Translations under genes and position numbers: made by a program
In this document: piece by piece, positions 20,841 to 32,000 of the stretch
How positions within the stretch are numbered: position 1 is the stretch's first letter
Layout of the letters: every line of letters starts with the position of its first letter
Assembly (NCBI GenBank): GCA_023512835.1
Contig: CM042090.1
Span: 15,426,617 to 15,490,616 of the forward strand
Reading direction: 5' to 3'
Length of the DNA: 64,000 nt
Origin: Taxillus chinensis
Lineage: Eukaryota > Streptophyta > Magnoliopsida > Santalales > Loranthaceae
Notes under the pieces: generated by a model
Told to the model about the DNA's origin: nothing
The model's database searches: none
The model's input: only the letters and a program-made list of their open reading frames with translations

Positions 20841-23747
20841 TCAAGCTTTCTCTTCAGCAGCATACAATGCTTTGATTTCCTCAACATCATCATAGCTGCC
20901 AAGGAATATTGGAGACCTCTCGTGTATTTTGGTAGGAACCAAATCAAGGGCCTGCCAAGAAAAACCAGATCAGTTCACTCACACTAAGATTCACATGATA
21001 TTGCACTTGCTGGATATATGATATCTGCCTTTAAATAGCAGTCAAACTTCTCAAAAGGATGAAAATTTACATTCAGAATTTCGGTCAGTGGTAAATTTAA
21101 TAGCTACAAAATTAAACAGATCAATACCCGCTGCTTGCCGGTAAAAGCCTGGCCTCCTGCTTGCTCCATCAAAAATGACATTGGGAAGACCTCATAAAGC
21201 ACGCTATTGCATATTACAATAATGTCAGTCACACCAATCCTTGGTTTAATGTCAAATGTAATGGCAAACTAAGAAAGCTCTTATTGGGGGAGCACATTGC
21301 TTACCGCAGTTTACCATTGGGGCTCTTCTTGTCAGCCGGGTACAAAAAGATTCCACCATAGAGTAAGGTGCGATGGACGTCCGCCACCATGCTGTCAATT
21401 AAGACAGCACCATTAAAAAAAAAATCCTTCTTTTTTAAACTGCTTACGGGGTGGGAGCCGGGAGGAAGAGTGAGCATGAATAAAGCCACACCATGGCCCA
21501 GGTGTTTCTAGCATGGGTGGATACACGTGATAAAGAGAGTCCTAGTATATTTTACAATTGAACTAGAAACCTATCAAGAATCACAAGCAATCAACTCACT
21601 TTTTGTCAGATATAATTACTAACAGAGATTCAGAACCCTGTACTTTGTTCAGGTTGAATTGGGTACCCAAGTTACCTTCCAACATACCGCAGGGATTTGG
21701 GTGATGAGCCGTCTTTAGGAAACTTACAACTTTCCACGTACCTAAAACTCGGTCAAGTGTCAGGGATTGCGACAATACATGCTCATACATAAACAATGAA
21801 ACTGAATGAGTACACATACGTTGCGGTGGGATGATCCCAGTTCTTGGCATTTCCTTCGTTAACTGAATAGATCTTGCCCTTCTTTGGAATCTATGCAGTA
21901 AAGTGAGCAAGTAAACAGTAGTAACTCAGAAGAAACATCGACAAAGGAACACCCTTAGAGTAGGTTTATTTATGTGCACTCACAAATTTTCAAATAAGCC
22001 GTGACATAACATAATGTGAAAACATACCGTAATGTCACAGGGGAAGGTTATATTACATGTCTGAGAGAACCTTTTTTTTTTTTAAACCTCACAGGGGAGC
22101 GTTAACAAAATATGATTTTTCTGTGAAATTATTCAACAACCATATGATAAACATACCTTAATGTCAGCATGAGTCAGAATGAATTCCCCGAGTGATGGAT
22201 CAAGGGTGAATCCATTAACACCATTTCCTGAGCTGAGGACAAGCTGAAAATTCATTATTTTTTCAAGTGAATAAAACGGTTTGATGAAATGGAATTTCAT
22301 ACTGACAAAATTCAAAAGTCTAAAAATGGGTCCGAGGACTAAACCTCAAGATCGGTCATATCTTTACACAACACATGCGTCACATATTACACAATTTACA
22401 CAAAGGAATTTTGGTTGAGGGAGGAACAATGAAGATGATTCTTTATACCGTGCAAGAGCTTCCATACAAGCAGTATCCAGCTGCTACCATATGTTTTCCA
22501 GGTTGCAACACATCATCCAGATTTGGTTCATCACTACATTTGATTGTATAAATCCCAAAGATCTATATGTAAAGCAACAATCAATGAATCACTCAATATC
22601 AGGTAGATCTAGAGAAATTTAATTTTAGATTGTTTTAACACGGGAGCAAAAGGAATCCATAGAACATAAAGGCACGGAGATGGTCAAGGAGAGCTTTACG
22701 GTTCCAATGGAAACACCACAATCGATGTTTGAAGATCCATCCAGTGGGTCAAAAACAACACAGTACCTGAGGGACGAGAGCGATTGAATACAAAAAAAAA
22801 ATATCATAAGTAGTCTATAATCTCACAGTAACGTATATTTAAGCACATACTACTGAATGGGAAGCACACACAAAAAAGAGCATCAATACTCACTTTCCCC
22901 GCTTTGACGGCTCCACAATCGTTGCTTCTTCATCCTCTTCAGACACAAGGATGCACTGGTAAAAGATGTATAATTTTAAGAATAAATCATTCATTACAAA
23001 GCTTATATGCATATTAAAAGAAGGTTAATGCAGACTTACTGTTCGGCCACTGCTTGTCAATGCTTTGACAAAAACTTCATTTGAAAGCACATCAAGTTTC
23101 TTTTGTTCCTCACCCTAATTTCACATAGAAACTCTTAAAATTCCCATCAAAGAGATTTTTACAGCTATACAATGGATGGTGCTGGTGCTGGTGTTGGTGC
23201 TGATAATAACTAACTAACTAACTAACTTGCCTGAACATTGGTCTCTCCTGCCAGTCCAACGAGTTTGGCAAGACCTGCCTGCAGTGGCAAAACACATATA
23301 TATGGGTGATGATGAGCTCATATTTCTCTCTCACACACGCGCGCGCGTAGTAAAATGACACACATATCTACTGCGTCCAGAACAAGGGTAAAATTACATG
23401 AATATAACAAGTAAGCCAACAAACAAAAGACAGACAGACAGCATGTAGTGCGTGATCGCCAATACACAGCAGTTTAACGAAGCATTTTTTGTGGCAAAAC
23501 AACACAGCGCCATAAAAAAACAGAGATATTCATAACACAAGGCGTGTTTTGAAAGGCAAAGGTGAAAAGAAGAAGAAGAAAAAAAAACCTTGTTAACGGC
23601 AGAGCAGACGAATTTGCAGCCAAGAACAATGTGACTGAGGAGGATGGTGAAGTCTCCCCGTGATTCCGGGTGCTTGGATTGCTCATTCAGAACGTAGCGA
23701 GTGAGGGTCATCAAATCCGTGCGGAGCGCATCAGCCGCGTGATCCAT
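20841..23747 (-). CDS. cyFBP: Cytosolic fructose-1,6-bisphosphatase (complete, 12 exons)
   Basis: The enzyme hydrolyses fructose-1,6-bisphosphate to fructose-6-phosphate in the cytosol, a control step of sucrose synthesis and gluconeogenesis. Exons in coding order: 23747-23589, 23278-23231, 23114-23040, 22955-22894, 22766-22700, 22562-22449, 22243-22157, 21890-21820, 21741-21676, 21391-21305, 21203-21128, 20951-20841 (TGA). They give 340 residues with all phases consistent. The product starts [19 protein letters not shown], has no transit peptide, and is about as long as known cytosolic plant enzymes (around 341). Active-site landmarks are present: SEEDEEA and [18 protein letters not shown] (metal and substrate loop), [14 protein letters not shown], and the family signature [13 protein letters not shown]. 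The cysteine-rich redox insertion of the chloroplast isoform is absent. Intron 2 starts with GC instead of GT (23230-23229). The gene is convergent with SEC5. Confidence 0.97.
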
Positions 23748-23894
23748 GTCTCCCCCAAATTTTATTTTATTTTATAAATAAATATAATGAATACCAGTAC
23801 GTCTACAGCTTTCGGTTATGAGGCAAAGAGAAGGTGGCACGATGCTGTTCTTTGGCGTTCACGCAACAATTTATACGCCACCAGTCACCACCAC

Positions 23895-23937
<43 letters not shown>

Positions 23938-26038
23938 GGATGGGGCTATCCTGGGTCATTGGAAGTTTCGAGGGACACGTGGAGACTCCACCGCTCCTGA
24001 CGGGTGGTCGTCACTGTAGTGGAAGATATGGTGGGGAAGTATATCGTTTTTATTGAAAAAAAAAAAACAGAGAGATCCTAACACGAGCATGAAGATCAAA
24101 TTGCAATTTTATCGTTTTTCAATCTGGATCCTTCCAAACTAAGTTGACGGTAATTAATACGAGGTGTGAATTAAATATTTATGAGATTTTATAAAGTAAA
24201 CAATATTAAACAACTAATGTTAAATACGTTGAGTTTTGATTTTATATTTATCCTTATCTAGATTACTTCTGTGTCATGTTTGATGGTTCCTAATCAGTGC
24301 ATGAAACATGCACACTTCTATTTCCTGCAAACATTTGTCTGTATTTCAAATCCCCGTCAAAAAGTGTTCATGTATATTGTAGCCAAATTTTAATCACTTA
24401 GGCCAAACGCTGTAATGTTCGAAAACAAAATGTGGACAAACTGAACAATCCCAAACCCCTGAGGACTAAAAGTGGAAGCTTGCCATGCTGCCTTTACTTC
24501 GCGTACTAATCTATTCTGGGCTACTGAATTGCGTATTGCTAGCAAAAAAATGCGTCACTAATTTTCAAACAATCATAATGCAATACGTGTAATAATACAA
24601 AGATGATAAGAGGCTGACTGTATCTTAACATTCCTATGTATTTAATGATGTTGCCTGTTGCTGTTCTGTTTCTCTTATCTCATCCCAGAAACGGGAGAGA
24701 ACACACGTCAGCAAAATGTGTTTTATTAATATATGATTTTGTATTTTAATTTGTCAATAAGATTGCTTCACTTTTAAAAAAAAAAAAAACTACCACTGTT
24801 ATGACAGACAAATTCAAAAGTAAGGATAAAATCGATATAATACAGTCAGCAACCGGACAAACTCCCATTTATATCATAATCATAAAATAAAATTTATCAA
24901 AAAGTTAGATAAGATAAACTCCCCTGGTCACTTAAATTTAAAATGAAAATTATCAAATAATTATAATTGTCATATCACATTCAGTAGATATCAAATAGTC
25001 ATAATTATCCATTTCCTCGTCATCAAATGCACCATGGTGTCAAAAGCAAGTTCACTCATTATGCTGATTTAAATGAATTTTTACCATTGCCATTTATTGG
25101 ATCCTCCACAATCCCGGCATTAGTGTTACCGTTGAATATTTGATTCTAAAATAGGAGTACCCAATGGTCCCTTCATTTTTTTATTTTTTTATTTTGGTAA
25201 CCATCGAAAATGTATGGAAGTTTTTTTTTTTTCAGCATCAACCGTATCCATGGTGAAATTATTAATGAATTTTTCTAAAAATAGCCATTTACATCTTCGT
25301 TCTAATACGGGAACATACAAAAATGATATTCCATATAATCATAACCCATTTTCCTCTTAAAAGTTTTCCACCAAAAACAATTTGACTTTTGTAAATAAAT
25401 AAATAAACGACATATAGATTTATATGGTAAAGCAACCAAAAATGGTGAGTTTTACAAATTTAAACAATTTCTCTTTCACAGTAATATTTTTCAACAACAA
25501 ATTTAACAAAGCCCGACTACGTTTGTCATCGACCGACCCAAAAAAAAAAAAAAAAGACCAACGTAGAAGTGCTTTACTGTTACAACAATTCCAGCACCAA
25601 AGAAGAGTTTAATAACAACGAATTCCCGAGGCCCCAGAAAATATAAAGGCAAAAAAACAACACAAATGACTCGAGTACATAAAATTCACAGTTATTATCA
25701 GAGAATCCGTCTGTTTCCCGTCAATATTTGGCAAACAAATATGGTATTTGACCGACGGCTGCAGAGATGCAAGGTAGAGGATCCACCATTACATATTTGT
25801 AAACTGACAACCTAATTTTTTCCCAGTACCTGGGAACGTCAAGGTTAACCCAAGAGAGTTATCGTTTCTTCATCGCCTAATATGTGCTTTAAAATCGAAT
25901 CATGTGAATCCCCTGATGGCGACAGCAAATCACAAGCACCCATAAACCCGTGATATCCCATCGGATATCACCATAGGACATCAGAACATCCTGAATAGGA
26001 GTAAAGAACTACCTGGACTACAGGGCAAGAAATCCCAT
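23748..26038. other. FBPase promoter and MINDY gene 3' flank
   Basis: No additional gene is seen. The part next to 23747 should contain the FBPase promoter and 5' leader, including an AT-rich tataaataaatata stretch at 23774-23787 and the GA tract. The part 25600-26038 is less AT-rich and is probably the MINDY gene's 3' UTR. The interval 24060-25600 is AT-rich with A-runs (24777-24789, 25540-25554) and no recognised element. Confidence 0.55.
23897..23935. repeat. (GA)19 tract upstream of FBPase
   Basis: An uninterrupted GA repeat of about 39 bp lies 150 bp upstream of the FBPase start codon, so the FBPase sense strand carries a (CT) tract. Such pyrimidine tracts are common in plant 5' leaders and core promoters. 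Whether it is transcribed cannot be seen here. Confidence 0.85.
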
Positions 26039-29000
26039 TCATACTATGCTAGGCGCATCCCCATCCCAACTGCAAATGGCACGAGGCCAACGAGTTCTGA
26101 TGCAGTCTGCTAATGGGGCATGTTGAGAAGGCTCAGGCTTAGACACTTCAACTGTGTCTTTTCCAGCTGAGCTACCTGGCACTGTCATATACTCCTCTGG
26201 CGTCCACCTGGGAGGAACAGAAACCCTCAATTTTGTGAGCCTGGGTCTCTGTACAGGAGCATCTCCTCCAGCAGTCATTTGGCTCCCATTTGAAACTGAT
26301 TTTGCAATCCCATTAAAGTGATACAGGTCAAACATTTTCTTACCCATCAATCCAGTCGAATCCTTTAGGCCACCCAAGCTCTTATCTACATCCAAAAGTA
26401 CCTGCCAGAACTCACTCCAAACAATGAAGCCTGCATTGCGAAGCTGAGCAAGTTTCTCAGGTGGGAGGTTGATTTTTGTCTCCCCCAGGACTTGATCGAA
26501 CCCTTCCACACTAATGAAACCACCACCTCCACTTTGATCTTGTGCATCAAAGGCTTTTCGAATCTGTGATTCTCTTTCTTCCAGTTCATTCTCCTCTTGA
26601 ACAGTAATATCAAAAGCAAATATGACTGTGTAGTGGGAGTCACTCCCGACAACCCATATGGGCCATTTTGGGCATTTCAGATGCTCACCGACTTTGCAGA
26701 GATTGAGGGACTCCAGCAGGGAAAGAAATCCAACCTCCACACTAGTGGGTATGCCTTTCAAAAACAGGCCACCTCCTAAATCCATCCTCCCATCAAACAC
26801 ATTTGGTACAGCATTCCCACAGAGTAGTAGGTTAACAATTTCCTGTTCCATTATGTTCTATGCTTAAGCAAGCTAAAATATAATAAAATCATAATGCATG
26901 ATTATAAGAAACGAATCCACTAAAAAAATTAGAGGCTGAACAAATCAGAGAGATGACTGGTTCATAGATCTGTAGGCCAGTACTATCATACCTGTGAGGC
27001 ATGCCCAAAAGGTGCAGTGACCAGAGGTTGACTTGGATCATCTCTATCAGCTTGAACCTTGTCCTGCAAAAACAAACTTAGATGCATCACGACATAGTAA
27101 AATGCACTCCTCTCTTGCCGTCTTTTCCAGGTGGATGCATCTATCCTTCAGAATTAATATTTGGTTTATCGTTACAAAACTATTAAACTCACATATATTG
27201 GCTTCATGATACCAATATGTTCTTCTCCAATTAAATATTCAATTCACTTAGAATACAAATTCTTATTGTAGACTCTTCCACAACACCACATAAGTAAATA
27301 AGAGAGTAAAGCACACCATTCCACGGGAAAGTAAAGCAGAAATAAGGAATAGCATTGCCCCCATTCGACTTTGGAAAACTGGAAGCATTGTTTCAAGCCT
27401 CTGAAGTGTAGTTTCAAGCGAATCGTATGTGTTAATTCTCAAAATCTTATGTATATCAGCTGCAGATTCAATTGATAGACCTTCAAGGCACTTTGCAATG
27501 ATCTGCACATCATAACACGAGATCTCATTCCAAATGCCAGAGAAGACTAAGAACATTAAGAGCATGGGCCTATATAAAACTTGCCTCATCCTTTGCACCA
27601 TCTCCAGAATGGGCACCTTCGACATCAAGAACACTTAAAGTCGCAACTATAGCCCTTTTATTGTTTCCGCATAAAAACAATATCTCAGCCATACTTCTAA
27701 TCAGGGCTCTGTATAAAGATCAGAAAATAAAATTCATCCGTTGAGTTGTCCCCATTGACAGAAAAGCAATTAAAACATAACAATTGCATATGAAAATGCC
27801 AAAAAGCGTCATGAAAACATAATAGTGTGCTGCAGCTACAGTACGGTTCGGGACATTCACAATGAAGCTAATAAGCACAGCTTGTTTTTACCTTCATGAT
27901 GGATGCCATAGTACATTAGTATGAGTTTTTAATGTCTATTATTTGGTATTATAACAAATAAATAACAACTCCATTTATTCCAATTTACATTTTTTAGATT
28001 AGCATTGTAAATATCTAAAATAAATACCATCATTATGAAATATTAAATTGTTAATACGTTAGTTAGTCATGCATTCATCTTTGAAATTACATTGGGATAA
28101 ATTTTTAAATAGAATCCTCCATATGTTTATTTTTTTCAAATATATTATATAAATAAAGACATAATTTTTATTTGACAGAGAAAGAAATATTTTTTAAAAT
28201 AAAAATATTATTAGTATATTTTAAATATATATATATATATAATATGTGCGCCTTGCTTCCCTTAGGCCCGCGCTTTTTTTTGCGCCTTGCATCTAGATAA
28301 GGCGCGGCCTTTGCGTCTTGAGTGCGCCTTGCGCCTTTAATAACTATGTAATATGCTATATGAGTTATTATATTAGCTAGTTGATCTGCTTTCTTAATGT
28401 AGAAAACTTATGTTACACCAAAATTTAGATTATCTTTAATGTAATTCCTATTAAATTTAATATGTTTGGTTCGATGATATTGTACTGAATTATTAATTAT
28501 TTCAATAGCAATTGTGTTATCACAAAAAAGAATTATCGAGGGCTATAACCCAAGTCTCGTAAAAGAATTAGTAGCATGATGAAGAATAAGATACTCAGCT
28601 TTTGCATTGGATAAGAAAACCACATACTATATCTTACTCCAAGTCACCAAATTACCACTTACAATGATAAATTCCTGAAAGTAGACTTTCTATTCAATTT
28701 GGATCCAACAAAATCAAAATCTATGGCTATGTTTGTCTTACCAGTATTATTTTTCAAAACACAATTGTTTTTAAAAACTGTAGGTCCAAATGAATTTACA
28801 CCACTCATAAATACTAAAAAAATCACCGGACTCATAGTTTTCAAAAACAATCATATTTTCAAAAATAATACACCCAAATCAAACGAGCCCTATATATCCC
28901 ACAATATCCAGGTATCTATGCTTGGAGAACATAATTCCTTTATCTATAAAGAATATCAAATATGCTAGAATACAGTTCACAGCACCCATGTGTTAATCAC

Positions 29001-32000
29001 TCAGATTATGTATAAATTGCATGACATGTAAAGTCTAATATGAGTCAGATCAATTTCCCCACTAAGTTTTGTTATCTCTTCTTTTTCGTTAAAACCTGAT
29101 CGAGATAGATTGTTCAACCATGGCTCACCTCAATAAGAGTGTCTGCAAATTCACAAGCCAAGGTATGTGTTTCAATTAAGAGGTCCAAAACATTTCTGTT
29201 GAAAGCAAAAAAATTCTCAGTTTGGATCAAAATACTTTAATGCCTATAAAGTATTTTAAAACCTTCAAATTTTTCATCTCAAACTCTTTCATCAAATGAC
29301 ACCGAAACTTTTCTATCTCACTTCTATTATTACATGTAACAATCATGTCATCAACATAAACAATAAGCAAACTGAAACCATATCCTTACATTGAGTAGCT
29401 CAATTGACCAAACTAAGCTATTGGTGACAAACAATATAGTAGCTTTTTCAACTTGCATACTTTTGCTTTGTTTAGTGTAAAACTGGAGGAAGATTCATAT
29501 TTACCTCTTCCATCAAATTACCATAAAGAAAAGCATTCTTCACATCAAACTATAGTAATGGCCAATTTAAGTTAGTTGCAGGAAAAGGAATAACTCTAAC
29601 ATTATTCATCTTAATAGTCAATCTCATACATTTGAATGTAATCTTTAGCAACTAATTTGCCCTTATATCTTTCATCTGTCCCATTTGACTTGTGTTTTGC
29701 CGTAAACACTCATTTGCATCCCACTATCTTCTTATACGGGAGGCACTCAATCATTTTTCAAAAGGATCATTTCTTCTATCTTAGCATACTTTCATTTGCG
29801 ATCTTCAAGAGTTTCCTGAAAATGACTACGAATAGATATAAAAGACAATTGAAGAGTAAAAGCAGTGTAAGACTTAGCAATGATAAAAAGCAAAGTCAAA
29901 AATAAGATAAATAAGATTAGAAGATAATTTTGATAAACCCAATCTATGAGGTTTTTTACGATCATAAAGAAAATATTTCCAGGCCGTAGAATTTTCTAGA
30001 CTTGTAGAGTTAGAATCTAAGGTACCATTTAATTAGGAACTATAAGTGAAAAGACAGGTACCTTAATATGAATTTGTGTCGCATGGTCTATCGTAAAAGA
30101 ATGTCTGAATAGCATAGAAGTATCATTTAGAGGAGGTTCAAAGTCGAGAATAACGTGCCACCGTATATAGTATTTTTCAATCACACGAGTTGACCTCTCA
30201 TTCTAACTTGATCTAGCTTCCACATGATTAGTAGGATCTAAAGCCTCATCTATAACTTGACCTCCCTTTTCCCTAAAATCCACATTTTTTTATGTTGTTT
30301 CACTTTCTTACTATTAAGCTTCTCCTAAAGAAGAAAAAGGAAAATTTCTCCATAAAAATAAGATACATGCTCACAAAACAAAACATTCATACACATGTAG
30401 TACTTCCACATAGGAGAATAAAAACATCTATATCTCTTTCGAAAGTTTGAGTAATTCAAAAACACACATTTAAAAGCACGTCAATTAAGTTTATCCCTAT
30501 GAAATTCATACACAAAGATAACACGAACAAACCAAAAACCTTAGAAAAAATGTTAATAGTTGAAGGAATATTGTAGAAGTATGATAATATCCTTAAGGTG
30601 TATGATAGTAAATGCATTTTTTATTGATAAAATAGATAGCAATCATGACAACATCAACATCAACCCAAAAACATTTACGAACTTAGCTATAAAGCCCTAA
30701 AACATAAAACCCGAGCCACCTCGAGAAGAGTCCATTTTTACGTTCAATAAAATTCTGTTGTGGTGGGTAAACACATGATGTCTAATGAATGATGTCACGT
30801 TTAAATAAATCAGCCAAAGGTTTATTCACAAACTTACGACCATGGTTAAAATGAAACACTTAAACTGGAGTATAAAACTGTGTGGCAAAATTTAATAAAA
30901 TTAAAGAATGACATGAACAATATCACATTTTAATTTCATGAAATATATCCAATTTACTTTAGTACAATCATCAATAAAAGACACAAAATATTTATGTCTT
31001 GAAGCATGAGTAGAAAAAGAACTCCAAACTTTAGTGTGAACATGAAAAAAAGAGTAGAATAAAAACTCCCAATAGCACAAACCCCCCCCCCCCCCCCTTC
31101 CTCTCTATTTCCACTAATACCAATCATCATTTTTGTGAGATTGTCCTGAACATACAATGAGTAGAATAGAAAATTATAAAATAATTAATATATTTGATAA
31201 TTTAACTAATAGAGAGAAAATTATTAGATAGGTGAGAAGCAAGTAAGACCGAAGACATTTAAAAAAAAAAGTAGAGTGAGACATTTTCGGCCTCAATAAT
31301 TGGCATAGGATTCCCCTTAGAAACCTAAACAAGCTTATCCCATGAAAATACTAAAGAAGTAATTATTGAAAAATTACTAGTCATATGATCTGCAACTCTA
31401 GAATCGATAACTCAAGTGTTGTCGATAAAAGAAATAAAAAACACTTTAAAATAACCATCATGGGACACTCGAGCCATATGAGAAGCAAAATATAAAGGAC
31501 TTTTAGTTGGTGTAGCTATTTGCACCTTCTTGCTCCCTCCAAATTTATGAAATCTAAGCTCAGACAAAAAACACTCCAATAAACAAAGTCAACCATTTAG
31601 GTTTTTGGAGAGTACACACAAGACTCGTTACCACGCTACAAAAAGACTAACCAAAAAACTCCATGTGGGACAGACAACTCAACATAGAAGATTCTCTCAA
31701 AAACCACACGAGAGAGTTAACACCTAAAATCCTCCGCGCACGAATAGACAAGGGAATCAAGCAAGGTTATTGTCGAAACTCCACACACACGAAAAAATAG
31801 AGGAAATAAATAAGGTTGTTGTTGGAACGCAATGTGGTAACAACTTGTGACACTCTACAACAATCTAGAGGATCGAGCGATCAAGCAGAGGTTGTCTGTG
31901 CCACGATTGATTGCAACTGTCTGGAATGGATCGAGGAGAGACAATGACTTGGATAAGGTTGTTGATCAAGGGAGGCTATCAATCGAGGTTGTCAACTTGG

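Larger units (their letters stand above)
28350..31600 (-). mobile_element. Ty1-copia retrotransposon relic in MINDY intron 3
   Basis: Read on the minus strand (same direction as the host gene), the copia domain order is preserved but broken by stops and frameshifts. Protease: VIDSRVADHMTSN at about 31413-31374. Integrase end: QQNFIERKNG at 30761-30732. Reverse transcriptase: FDVKNAFLYGNLMEEV near 29550-29505, then YVDDM at 29358-29344. RNase H: GNLVTWSK near 28650, NAKAEYL, and CDNTIAIEI with RTKHIKF at about 28530-28440. I found neither a clean LTR pair nor a target duplication, so the borders are approximate. Confidence 0.85.

Noticed and set aside
23394..23588. Read-through of the first FBPase exon to 117 codons
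   Set aside because: Similarity stops exactly at a GT donor after AACAAG; the rest is intron.
23787..24056. Plus-strand ORFs with Arg-Glu repeats
   Set aside because: They are translations of the (GA)n microsatellite.
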